This document shows, piece by piece, positions 1 to 5,881 of a stretch of DNA of 6,750 nt. The stretch's first letter is position 1, and each line of letters opens with the position of its first letter. Below the pieces are notes generated by a model. That model was not told the origin of the DNA and did not search any database. It saw nothing but the letters and a program-made list of their open reading frames with translations. Source of the DNA: Candidatus Alcyoniella australis (lineage in GTDB: Bacteria; Lernaellota; Lernaellaia; JAVCCG01; Alcyoniellaceae). The stretch is from assembly GCA_030765605.1 (NCBI GenBank), contig JAVCCG010000062.1, positions 1 through 6,750 on the forward strand, in the 5' to 3' direction. A program made the translations under genes and the position numbers.

Positions 1-1232
1 GGGCCGAGCGCATCGTGGCCGTGGTCTCCCCGGGCTCCGTAGCCGGGGTCAACGGCACGGTCACTGCCGGCAGCGGCAACTCCGGCGATGCTGTTTTTGC
101 GGCCGCGGGCACGCCCAAGAGCAAGTATGAGATTCGCGTCGAGATCCTCTCCGGCGGCGCCTTTGGCACGGCCACCTTCCGCTGGTCGCGGGACGGCGGA
201 ATCAACTGGTCCCCGACGACGGCCACGCCCGCAGCCTCGGGTGATGGCTACAGCCTGGGCAACACCGGCGTGTCGGTCTCCTGGACCGACGCCGAGCCGG
301 ACGCGAGCAGCTTTGCCGCCAACGACACCTGGCAGTTCACTGCTACCGCCCCCGAGAGCTCGGTCAGCGAGATCAACACCGCCATTGACTACGGCATGGC
401 GCGCCAGAGCGTCGAGCTGATCCTGGTGGCGCAGCCCGTGGCCTCGGGCTCGTGGGCCGCGTTGAACGCCAAGGGCGTGGCGCTGGCCGCTGCACATAAG
501 CCGGTGGCGATCATCTGCAACGCCCCGTGGCCGACCGCTGAGCAGACCGTCGACCAGTGGGTCACGGCCCTGACCACGGCGCTCGGCAGCTTCACCACAG
601 AGTGCGTCTCGATCATGGTCGGCGGCGCCAAGATCACCGATGAGCGCGGCTACGAGATCGAGCGCGGAGGCTCGGGGATCTACGCCGGACGCCTGGCGCA
701 CGACCCGGTGATGCGCTCGCCCGGGCGGGTTCTGACCGGCGCGCTGACTCCGATCAGCGGGCTGAACAAGCTGCGGCCCAGCGGCATTGAGGAGGCGCAT
801 CTCCAAGCCCTGGCCGAGGCGGGGTTCACCGTGTTCCGCACCTACGAGGGGCTCAGCGGCTACTACGTCAACAACGGCGCGGTGCACTGCGAGAGCGGCA
901 GCCCCTACATCAACATCGAGCGCGTGCGCAGCATGCACAAGCTGATGCGCACGGCGCGCGCCGCAGCGCTGCTCAAGGCCCACGACGAGTGGTACGAGGA
1001 CGGATCCGACGCCTCGCTTAAGGACCTGGAGAGCGCGGTCGAGTCCGAGATCAAGACGAGAATGATGAAAGGGCGCGACCGCGAGCTGAGTGCCTTCGAC
1101 GTGGTTATCCCCACCGGCCAGGACGTGCTGGGCACCGAGGAGATCTACGCCGAGGTGCAGGCCGTGCCGGTGGGCTCGACCAAGAAGATCAAGCTCTACT
1201 TCAGCCTCTGGAAACAGTTGCCGCAATTGTAG
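1..1232 (+). CDS. Contractile tail sheath protein (DUF2586-like), 5' partial
   Basis: This gene encodes the sheath subunit that polymerises around the tail tube and contracts to drive the tube into the host. The reading frame is open to the left edge (first full codon at 3), so the GTG at 15 is probably an internal valine and the true start lies upstream. At least 409 residues are present, ending at TAG 1230-1232. Two parts can be seen. About 126-353 encodes a beta-rich, Ig-like segment (FRWSRDGGINW, then NDTWQFTATAP). From about 354 on comes an alpha/beta sheath-type core with VELILVAQP, KPVAIICNAPWP and TVFRTYEGLSGYYVNNG, followed by an INIERVRSMHKLMRTAR helix. The GYYVNNG...IERVR pattern near the C-terminus is typical of DUF2586 sheath proteins as I remember them. 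The tube gene follows 19 nt downstream, the usual sheath-tube order. Assignment rests on recognised pattern and gene order, not on a search. Confidence 0.85.
   Translation, partial: AERIVAVVSPGSVAGVNGTVTAGSGNSGDAVFAAAGTPKSKYEIRVEILSGGAFGTATFRWSRDGGINWSPTTATPAASGDGYSLGNTGVSVSWTDAEPDASSFAANDTWQFTATAPESSVSEINTAIDYGMARQSVELILVAQPVASGSWAALNAKGVALAAAHKPVAIICNAPWPTAEQTVDQWVTALTTALGSFTTECVSIMVGGAKITDERGYEIERGGSGIYAGRLAHDPVMRSPGRVLTGALTPISGLNKLRPSGIEEAHLQALAEAGFTVFRTYEGLSGYYVNNGAVHCESGSPYINIERVRSMHKLMRTARAAALLKAHDEWYEDGSDASLKDLESAVESEIKTRMMKGRDRELSAFDVVIPTGQDVLGTEEIYAEVQAVPVGSTKKIKLYFSLWKQLPQL
126..353 (+). other. Ig-like/beta-rich insertion domain in the sheath
   Basis: This part of the sheath frame encodes about 76 residues with alternating beta-type hydrophobic residues. 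It runs from YEIRVEILSGG through FRWSRDGG and VSVSWTD to NDTWQFTATAP. The same style of module (SGG..GxAxFRWSxDGG..W....GDTWxFTA) occurs as an insertion or decoration in several phage structural proteins. In a sheath it would be expected to sit on the outer surface and not in the sheath-tube interface. The boundaries are approximate and the decoration role is inferred. Confidence 0.55.
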
Positions 1233-1239
1233 CGGCAGC
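1217..1239 (+). other. Stem-loop spanning the sheath stop codon
   Basis: The arms GTTGCCGC (1217-1224) and GCGGCAGC (1232-1239) can pair over 8 bp, with one G-U wobble, around a 7-nt loop (1225-1231). The sheath stop codon TAG at 1230-1232 lies at the loop/3' arm junction, and the tube ribosome-binding site begins one base after the structure. No T-run follows, so it is not a standard rho-independent terminator. It could tune translation or mRNA decay between sheath and tube, or be incidental. Confidence 0.4.
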
Positions 1240-1247
1240 AAGGAGGG
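1240..1247 (+). promoter_or_regulatory. Strong Shine-Dalgarno of the tube gene
   Basis: AAGGAGGG lies 4 nt upstream of the GTG at 1252 (5 nt if measured from the AGGAGG core). It is the best-matched ribosome-binding site in the window. It decides the start of the tube gene, because the same frame is open upstream to an ATG at 1090 that lies inside the sheath gene and has no role. Confidence 0.8.
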
Positions 1248-1251
1248 CAGA

Positions 1252-1695
1252 GTGCCAATCAACGGCAAGTCATACGATTGGGAAGATATCACCATCCTGC
1301 TGCCCAACGGCCCGCAGCTCGAGGTGACCGATATCGAGTACAGCGACGAGATGCCCTCCGAGGGCCGCTACGGCAAGGGCTCGGCCCCGCGCGGCTACGG
1401 CACGGGGAAGTGGAGCGGCGAGGGAAAGCTGACGCTCAACCGCGAGGGCTATGACGCGCTGATGGGCTATTGCCTGGCCAAGGGCAAGGCCTACTACAAG
1501 CTGCCCAAGTTCAACATCACCGCTTCCTACGCCAACGACGACAGCGGCCTGCGCGTGGATAAGCTCCAGGGCTGCAAGTTCAACAAGCGCAGCTTCAAGG
1601 CCGCGTCCGGCGACACCAGCAACACCGTCGAGGTGCCCTTCAACATCTTCGACGATCTCATTTCCGACGGCGTCAGCGCCCACGGCAACGTCTAA
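1252..1695 (+). CDS. Tail tube protein
   Basis: This gene encodes a 147-residue protein predicted to form the inner tail tube through which DNA passes. The chosen start is GTG 1252 (MPINGKSYDWEDITI), directly after a strong AAGGAGGG. The upstream frame extension would overlap the sheath gene and has a different, arginine-rich composition. The protein is compact, with beta-strand-like segments: DITILLPNG and LEVTDIEYSDE, then a glycine-rich loop (residues about 42-55, GKGSAPRGYGTGKW), GEGKLTLNREGYDALM, FNITASYAND, and KFNKRSFKAASGDTSNTVEVPFNI. This fits the single-domain tube fold of contractile phages. Position directly after the sheath and before the chaperone supports the call strongly; sequence identity to a named family is less certain. 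A highly expressed structural gene starting with GTG is slightly unusual. Confidence 0.8.
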   Translation: MPINGKSYDWEDITILLPNGPQLEVTDIEYSDEMPSEGRYGKGSAPRGYGTGKWSGEGKLTLNREGYDALMGYCLAKGKAYYKLPKFNITASYANDDSGLRVDKLQGCKFNKRSFKAASGDTSNTVEVPFNIFDDLISDGVSAHGNV

Positions 1696-1705
1696 ATCAG
1701 ACCCC

Positions 1706-1711
1706 AGGAGG
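1706..1711 (+). promoter_or_regulatory. Shine-Dalgarno of the tail assembly chaperone
   Basis: A perfect AGGAGG lies 7 nt upstream of the ATG at 1719, in the 23-nt gap after the tube stop codon. It fixes the chaperone start. Confidence 0.75.
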
Positions 1712-1718
1712 ACCGATA

Positions 1719-2099
1719 ATGGCTCAGGACGCGACCAAAGACACCCGCCCGCAGGATGCCAAATCCGGCCCCGGCGCTGAACAGATCGCCGCCTGGAAAC
1801 AGCAGCATGGCGATGTCAGCTCGATGCGCGCGGAGTTCGTGGACGATGACGGCCGCGAGATCGACCTCGAGATCTACGTGCGCAAGCCCCAGCGCATGCA
1901 CTACGACCGCCTGCTGAAAGACATCTCTCTGAAACCGGGCAAGGCGATGGTCAACTTCATCCTCTCGGTTCTGCTCTGGCCCTCATCGGAACGCTTTCGC
2001 CAGCTCTGCGAGAAGTACCCCGGGATCTCGGCGAGCCTGGGGGCCGAGATGTCCGAGGGCATGGGGTTCCAGGCGGACGTTATCCGAAAAAAACTATAG
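1719..2099 (+). CDS. Tail assembly chaperone, zero-frame product (lambda gpG / Mu gp41 analogue)
   Basis: This 126-residue soluble protein sits between tube and tape measure, the position of the tail assembly chaperone in nearly all long-tailed phages. Its role there is to bind the tape measure and keep it competent for tube assembly. It does not normally remain in the finished virion. The first 20 or so residues are polar and probably disordered (MAQDATKDTRPQD...). The remainder reads IAAWKQQHGDVSSM..FVDDDGREIDLEIYVRKPQRMHYDRLLKD, then a helical segment with FILSVLLWPSSERFRQLCEKYPG. The EIYVRKP..MHYDRLLK stretch is typical of Mu-type chaperones. The gene ends in CGA AAA AAA CTA TAG, a slippery run of A directly before the stop, so this is the short form of a two-product gene. 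It has its own perfect AGGAGG. Confidence 0.8.
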   Translation: MAQDATKDTRPQDAKSGPGAEQIAAWKQQHGDVSSMRAEFVDDDGREIDLEIYVRKPQRMHYDRLLKDISLKPGKAMVNFILSVLLWPSSERFRQLCEKYPGISASLGAEMSEGMGFQADVIRKKL

Positions 2100-2278
2100 C
2101 GGTCGGGGAGAACCCGTTTCTCTCCGGCCTGTTGCTCGTCCGGCTCTACCTGCGGGAGGAACCCGCGGATGATATCGACGCATTTCAAGATCAGATTTCC
2201 CGGGCCCTGTGGGTCGAGGAACGGCTGATGACTCTGCTCGCGGCGGGCATCGGCAAGGCTTTCGGCGGGGGCGATTGA
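1719..2278 (+). CDS. Tail assembly chaperone, -1 frameshift fusion product (gpGT analogue)
   Basis: The predicted reading is 1719-2093, a one-base backward slip on A AAA AAA, then 2093-2278. This gives 125 + 61 = 186 residues. After the slip the frame reads TIAVGENPFLSGLLLVRLYL, followed by REEPADDIDAFQDQISRALW, VEERLMTLLAAGIGKAFGG and GD, with no stop until TGA 2276-2278. That TGA shares one base with the tape-measure ATG (TGATG). The extension has no well-placed start codon of its own: TTG 2132 and ATG 2228 would discard much of it, and neither has a good ribosome-binding site. Yet it fills the gap between chaperone and tape measure exactly. In lambda, the comparable extension (T) binds the tape measure. 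The fusion is inferred from sequence; the efficiency is unknown. Confidence 0.82.
2087..2093 (+). promoter_or_regulatory. Slippery heptamer A AAA AAA for -1 frameshifting
   Basis: Seven consecutive A residues lie in the phase X XXY YYZ relative to the chaperone frame (third base of CGA, then AAA AAA). Two Lys-tRNAs could therefore re-pair perfectly after slipping back one base. The zero-frame stop TAG comes one codon later (CTA TAG). A Shine-Dalgarno-like AGGCGG (2071-2076) lies 10 nt upstream, a spacing at which such elements stimulate dnaX frameshifting; its role here is speculative. Confidence 0.82.
2101..2129 (+). promoter_or_regulatory. Frameshift-stimulating stem-loop
   Basis: Bases 2101-2112 (GGTCGGGGAGAA) pair with 2118-2129 (TTCTCTCCGGCC) over 12 continuous base pairs, two of them G-U, closing a 5-nt loop CCCGT (2113-2117). 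The stem starts 7 nt after the A-heptamer, within the 5-9 nt spacing typical of -1 frameshift stimulators. Nothing resembling a T-tract follows, and the stem lies inside the -1 reading frame, so a terminator role is unlikely. Confidence 0.8.
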
Positions 2279-4377
2279 TGGGCTCGATTTTCAAGATCGG
2301 CTTCATGATCAGCCTGATGGATAAGCTCTCCGGGCCGATGGCCAACGTCAAGGCCAAGCTGGGTGTGTTTGAGCGCTTTAGCGAACGCGCGTTCGGTCGT
2401 TTCCGCAACGTGGCGAGCAATGCCTTGGGCGAGGCCGGACGCCGCGCGGAGGCGTTCAAGCAGCGGCTTGCCGGGGTCACGACCAAAATCAACGCTGTGG
2501 GGGAGGCAGGCACCAAGCTGTTTCTAATCGGCACAGCGCTGCTCGTGCCGTTTACCCTCGCGGCGCGTGGCTTCGCGATTTTCGAGGATGCCGCAGCCAA
2601 ATTCCGATCTACAGGCGTTTCGGTGATGGGCGACATGGACCGCTCAATGGAGATGGTTGAGCAGCGTTCCCTGAGTTTTGCGGCCCACAACAGGCAGACC
2701 GCCGTGCAGTACCTGGACGCGGCCTACACGATGGTGGCCGCAACCCAGGATGAGATCGCCGCTATTGAGGGCACGGATTGGGCGCTCAAGATGGCCACGG
2801 CGACCTTTGCCGACCATCAGAGCGCGGCCAATATGCTGGCGACCGCATACCTCAATATCGGTGATAAAACCCGCCCGGTGCGAGAAGAGTTTGGGCACCT
2901 GGCCGATGTGATCACCAAGACGCAGCAGACGTTCAAGCTGACGGACCTCGGCGCCCTGGCCGAAGGATTTAAATACGTCGCAGGTTCGGCCGTAGCCGAG
3001 GGCCTGGGCCTGGAACAACTGATGACCAGCCTCGGTCAGCTCAACGACGTGCTCGAAGGATCGCAGGCCGGAACCGCTCTCAACCAAGCCCTGGCCCACC
3101 TGTCGAAGGCCTCGCGGTCCCTGGGATTCGAGATCGAGCGCACTGCTTCGGGCGGCCTGGATCTGATTAAAACCCTGGGCAACATGAGTGACAAGCTGGG
3201 GCACACCTCGACCTGGACCGACCGCACGCGGGAGAGCCTGCGCATGGCGTTCGGGGATGAGGGGTATCGCGCGATCGTCGGGCTGCTGCCCAAGCTCGGC
3301 GAAATGGAAGACAAGTTCGGCGATATTTCCAGCGCCGCAGGCGTAACCCAAAGCACGGTCGATGATCTCAATACTACCTGGTCGGCCAAGATCGACCGCA
3401 TTAAAAACCAGCTCAGCGGCCTGGGCGTGACCTTCGCCAAGTTGGAGGGCACCGGGTTTCAGGGTCGCCTCAACGGCATCTCGCAGGACCTCGTGGTTTT
3501 ACAGCGCTTCATCGAGATTGAGCCGGAGTTGGCGGGCAGTGCCGCTGACAGCACGCTCAAGTTCGCGCTGCTGACCGTCGGCCTGGGGCTGTTCGGCCGG
3601 GTGCTGAAGTTCGTTTGGCCCTTGGTATCAGGCCTCGCAACAGCGTTGACGTGGTTGTCCGGCTTGTTGAAAGGCGGGGGGATCGGGGGGCTGCTGCGCG
3701 GGATTGCTCCGGTCTATGCCGAGGTTGCGCTTGTTTACGCCGCACTGAAGTCGCAGGCCGAGTCATACGGCATGGACCTGCGCGAGGTTGTCGGCGAGAT
3801 GTTCAGCCCCGGCACCCTGATCAAGCTGGAGGATTGGAGCGGTTTCCTTGGCGCGCTGTGGGAGATGATTAATCCCGCGTCGCTATTCAGGGAGGTCTGG
3901 AACTTCTGGGTCGTGCTGCCATTGAACCAGTCGAAAAAGGATTTTGAAGCCCTGATCCTCTGGTTTCGCGGCTCGGGCAAGCGCCTCTGGCAGGAGTTCA
4001 AAGACGGGCTCTCTGAGGGCTGGGGCGACGTCAAAACCTACTTCAGCGAGAAACTGACCTGGATTAGCGGCCTTTTCCCGCACTCTGAGCCCAAGTGGGG
4101 ACCGTTGCGCGGCCTGATGCGCGCGGGCGAGACCACGATGAGGATGTACGCCGAGGGGATCCGGCGTGGCGCGGCCGACCTGGCGCGCACCACGGCCGGG
4201 GCTTTGGCCCTTTCCGCTCCGCGTCCGGCGCTTGCGGCTGCCGGCGGCGGCCGCCACGTAACGATCAGCGTCGGCGACATCGTGATCCACGATCGCAGCG
4301 GCGACTCGCGCGACACTGCCGAGCGCGTCAGGCAGGCCGTGCTGCAAGTCCTGCGCGAGGCCTCGGAGGAAGTCTGA
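2278..4377 (+). CDS. Tail tape measure protein (TP901-type core)
   Basis: This 699-residue protein is expected to fill the tube during assembly, set tail length and help DNA passage at infection. ATG 2278 is chosen (MGSIFKIGFMISLMDKLSGP) because it overlaps the frameshift stop (TGATG) and has GGGGG 6 nt upstream; the GTG at 2209 would run through the frameshift extension. In order, it has an amphipathic, basic helical N-terminus (about 1-75) and a hydrophobic segment at 81-95 (LFLIGTALLVPFTLA). A TP901-type core follows at about 100-340, with FEDAAAKFRSTGVSV, TAVQYLDAAYTM, AEGLGLEQLMTSLGQLND and GSQAGTALNQALAHL. A long hydrophobic, glycine-rich stretch spans 429-490. A PHSEPKWGPLRGL motif starts at about 601, and a charged C-terminal tail covers about 660-699. 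PHS(D/E)xxxGPL near the C-terminus recurs in Mu-like tape measures. It is the longest gene here, directly after the chaperone pair. Confidence 0.93.
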   Translation: MGSIFKIGFMISLMDKLSGPMANVKAKLGVFERFSERAFGRFRNVASNALGEAGRRAEAFKQRLAGVTTKINAVGEAGTKLFLIGTALLVPFTLAARGFAIFEDAAAKFRSTGVSVMGDMDRSMEMVEQRSLSFAAHNRQTAVQYLDAAYTMVAATQDEIAAIEGTDWALKMATATFADHQSAANMLATAYLNIGDKTRPVREEFGHLADVITKTQQTFKLTDLGALAEGFKYVAGSAVAEGLGLEQLMTSLGQLNDVLEGSQAGTALNQALAHLSKASRSLGFEIERTASGGLDLIKTLGNMSDKLGHTSTWTDRTRESLRMAFGDEGYRAIVGLLPKLGEMEDKFGDISSAAGVTQSTVDDLNTTWSAKIDRIKNQLSGLGVTFAKLEGTGFQGRLNGISQDLVVLQRFIEIEPELAGSAADSTLKFALLTVGLGLFGRVLKFVWPLVSGLATALTWLSGLLKGGGIGGLLRGIAPVYAEVALVYAALKSQAESYGMDLREVVGEMFSPGTLIKLEDWSGFLGALWEMINPASLFREVWNFWVVLPLNQSKKDFEALILWFRGSGKRLWQEFKDGLSEGWGDVKTYFSEKLTWISGLFPHSEPKWGPLRGLMRAGETTMRMYAEGIRRGAADLARTTAGALALSAPRPALAAAGGGRHVTISVGDIVIHDRSGDSRDTAERVRQAVLQVLREASEEV

Positions 4378-5039
4378 TGCCGGACCCCACCAACCCCTTC
4401 GAGGTGTTGCAGAAGACGCAGAGCGCCTTTGCAATGGCGGGCTCCATCGCCTCGTTTATCCACACGCGCTCCACGGGCGACGACCCCGGCCAGGTGCTGC
4501 TGGGCGGCATCCCGCTGCCCGGGCTGACGCAGAGCGTGACCATCGATCAGCAGCACGACATCGAGGGCGTGCCGATTGAGGGGAGCAACGGCAAGGTCAA
4601 ACTCTGGCACGGCCTGGGCGACGCTGAGATCAGCATCGATCAGGTGCTCACAACGGACGAGTCGCGCGGCCTGCTCGACATCCTGGGCGACCTGGCAACC
4701 CTCGACCTGGGCTCGGTCTATTCCGAGTTCTCCGGCGGCAGCGCCGATGCCATGACCGCCCACGAGAAACTGCGCGCGATCGCCCTGCTGTTCCAGCGCG
4801 TAGGGCCCGAGGGGTTGGTCGAGGTCGAGCTGCAGAATGAGCACGTCAACGCCCAGCTCGGCGACCAGGTCAAGGTGCTGTTCGCGGGCCTGGGCAGCGC
4901 TGATGCCGACGACGACACCCTGAGCGTCTCGCTGCGCTTCGTCGAATTCTGCCCGGCCCTGGTGATGGTCGGGATCCCCGCGAGCTCGGACGACGCCACG
5001 GACAGCCTGGACGAGGAGGTCGCGCCGCAATGGACGTGA
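4377..5039 (+). CDS. Probable tube-initiator / baseplate hub adaptor protein
   Basis: This 220-residue protein lies between tape measure and hub. The start at ATG 4377 overlaps the tape-measure stop by one base (TGATG) and has GGAGGA 6 nt upstream. The frame is open further upstream, but only as a shadow of the tape-measure gene. The N-terminal ~45 residues are helical (FEVLQKTQSAFAMAGSIASF). They are followed by a beta-rich domain: LGGIPLPGLTQSVTIDQQHD, then SNGKVKLWHGLGDAEISIDQ, then a helix, then LVEVELQNEHVNAQL and DTLSVSLRFVEF. The pattern 'GxxKxxxGxxDAxIxI ... V.L.F.E' is seen in phage proteins that link tail tube to hub. The position corresponds to P2 gpU or Mu N, but it is far shorter than Mu N as I recall it. 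The acidic C-terminal ~20 residues are probably disordered. I do not recognise a specific family, and the function is inferred from place and fold pattern. Confidence 0.6.
   Translation: MPDPTNPFEVLQKTQSAFAMAGSIASFIHTRSTGDDPGQVLLGGIPLPGLTQSVTIDQQHDIEGVPIEGSNGKVKLWHGLGDAEISIDQVLTTDESRGLLDILGDLATLDLGSVYSEFSGGSADAMTAHEKLRAIALLFQRVGPEGLVEVELQNEHVNAQLGDQVKVLFAGLGSADADDDTLSVSLRFVEFCPALVMVGIPASSDDATDSLDEEVAPQWT
5014..5019 (+). promoter_or_regulatory. Shine-Dalgarno of the hub gene inside the preceding gene
   Basis: AGGAGG lies 10 nt upstream of ATG 5030, within codons of the preceding gene's acidic tail (DEEV). It supports the 10-nt overlap of the two genes, although the spacing is at the long end. 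Confidence 0.55.
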
Positions 5040-5881
5040 GCCGCCGCGTGCTGACGCCGATCAGCCTGCTGACGATCGAGGGTGAGCAGATCGGCCAACG
5101 CTTGGCCGATTACACCGCGACTAAGAGCTGCACCCAGCCCAACGGCTCGTGCAACCTGGTGCTCGCCGACAAGGGCGCGGATTTGGCCGTCGAGTCCGGG
5201 GACAAGCTGACCCTGGCCCTGGGGTACGCGGGCGTGGGGCAGCCGACCACGGTTTTCACGGGGTGGATCCAGGAGGTCCGCCGCCGCCCACGCTTCGAGA
5301 TCCGCGCGCTGGACGATTACTACCTGCAATTGCAAAAGATCAGCGTCTCCCTGCGCCGCATGACCCCTGCCAAGGTTGTGGCCGACCTGCTCGAGCGCGT
5401 GCAGCCCGAGCTGGGGATCTCCGCGCTGGTGCTGCCGAGCCAACGCCTGCGCCACTTCCAGGGCAAACAGCGCTGCGTCAAGGACCTGCTGCGCGATCTG
5501 CGCTCCACGCTGATCAAGCGTAAGTGGCCAATCGACGGCACGCGCTACGCCGAGACCGTTTACCCGTTCTGGCGCATCGATTGCGAGGGGAACTTCTCTT
5601 GGGCTCCCTGGGCCGATGTTACGGCCATGCCGTTCCGCTTTGAGTACGCCAAGAATATCTCGGAGTTCGACCCGGCCGAGGCGAGCGTGGCCGAACAGGG
5701 GCTGCTCAGGCTGGTCAGTTTCCCGCACCCGTGGGTGCACGCGGGCGACACGGTGATCGTCGACCACCCGCGCCTGGGCGCGCCCACGCGCCTGCGCGTT
5801 GATACACATACCATCAGCAAGTCGGGCACGGACCGCACTCGCTCAGTGCTGTTTCTCTCGCGCCTGCTGGAGGCCGCATGA
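5030..5881 (+). CDS. Baseplate hub protein (late control protein D / gp27-like)
   Basis: This 283-residue protein is predicted to form the trimeric hub that joins spike and tail tube. It starts at ATG 5030, overlapping the previous gene by 10 nt, and ends in an ATGA overlap with the spike gene. The N-terminal half looks like the first hub barrel: NLVLADKGADLAVESGDKLTL, then GYAGVGQPTTVFTGWIQEVRRR, then a short FEIRALDDYYLQLQ strand-turn and TPAKVVADLLERV. The 'F.G.I..V' strand followed by 'tP..Vv.dll' is characteristic of gpD-type hubs. The C-terminal part (WVHAGDTVIVDHPRLGAPTRLRV followed by strands ending in RTRSVLFLSRL) matches the second barrel, which usually ends in 'T.l.l'. At 283 residues it is compact against the roughly 350-400 I recall for P2 gpD, Mu gp44 and T4 gp27. 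Position directly before the spike supports the call. Confidence 0.78.
   Translation: MDVSRRVLTPISLLTIEGEQIGQRLADYTATKSCTQPNGSCNLVLADKGADLAVESGDKLTLALGYAGVGQPTTVFTGWIQEVRRRPRFEIRALDDYYLQLQKISVSLRRMTPAKVVADLLERVQPELGISALVLPSQRLRHFQGKQRCVKDLLRDLRSTLIKRKWPIDGTRYAETVYPFWRIDCEGNFSWAPWADVTAMPFRFEYAKNISEFDPAEASVAEQGLLRLVSFPHPWVHAGDTVIVDHPRLGAPTRLRVDTHTISKSGTDRTRSVLFLSRLLEAA
5089..5111 (+). other. Inverted repeat near the 5' end of the hub gene
   Basis: ATCGGCCAA (5090-5098) and TTGGCCGAT (5102-5110) are perfect 9-bp complements around a 3-nt loop CGC. A G-U pair at 5089/5111 can extend the stem. It lies 60 nt into the hub gene and encodes IGQRLAD. No T-tract follows. It may be an mRNA hairpin without function. 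Confidence 0.3.

Noticed and set aside
1090-1251. Extended tube start at ATG 1090
   Set aside because: It overlaps the sheath C-terminus in another frame and has an Arg/Ser/Cys-rich translation. GTG 1252 follows a strong Shine-Dalgarno and begins a tube-like sequence.
2101-2129. The chaperone stem-loop as a transcription terminator
   Set aside because: No T-run follows, the tape measure must be co-transcribed, and the spacing to the slippery run fits a frameshift signal better.
2209-2277. Extended tape-measure start at GTG 2209
   Set aside because: It overlaps the -1 frameshift extension and gives an unlike N-terminus (MGRGTADDSARGG). ATG 2278 fits the TGATG overlap.
4095-4376. 5' extension of the adaptor gene
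   Set aside because: It lies within the tape-measure C-terminus and translates to Arg/Gly/His-rich shadow sequence. ATG 4377 has a good ribosome-binding site and the TGATG junction.
4038-5809. Long open frames on the minus strand (for example 4038-5030 and 4718-5809)
   Set aside because: They mirror the real + strand genes, have low-complexity Ala/Arg/Gly/His-rich translations, lack ribosome-binding sites and conflict with the continuous + strand operon. They are a by-product of high GC content.
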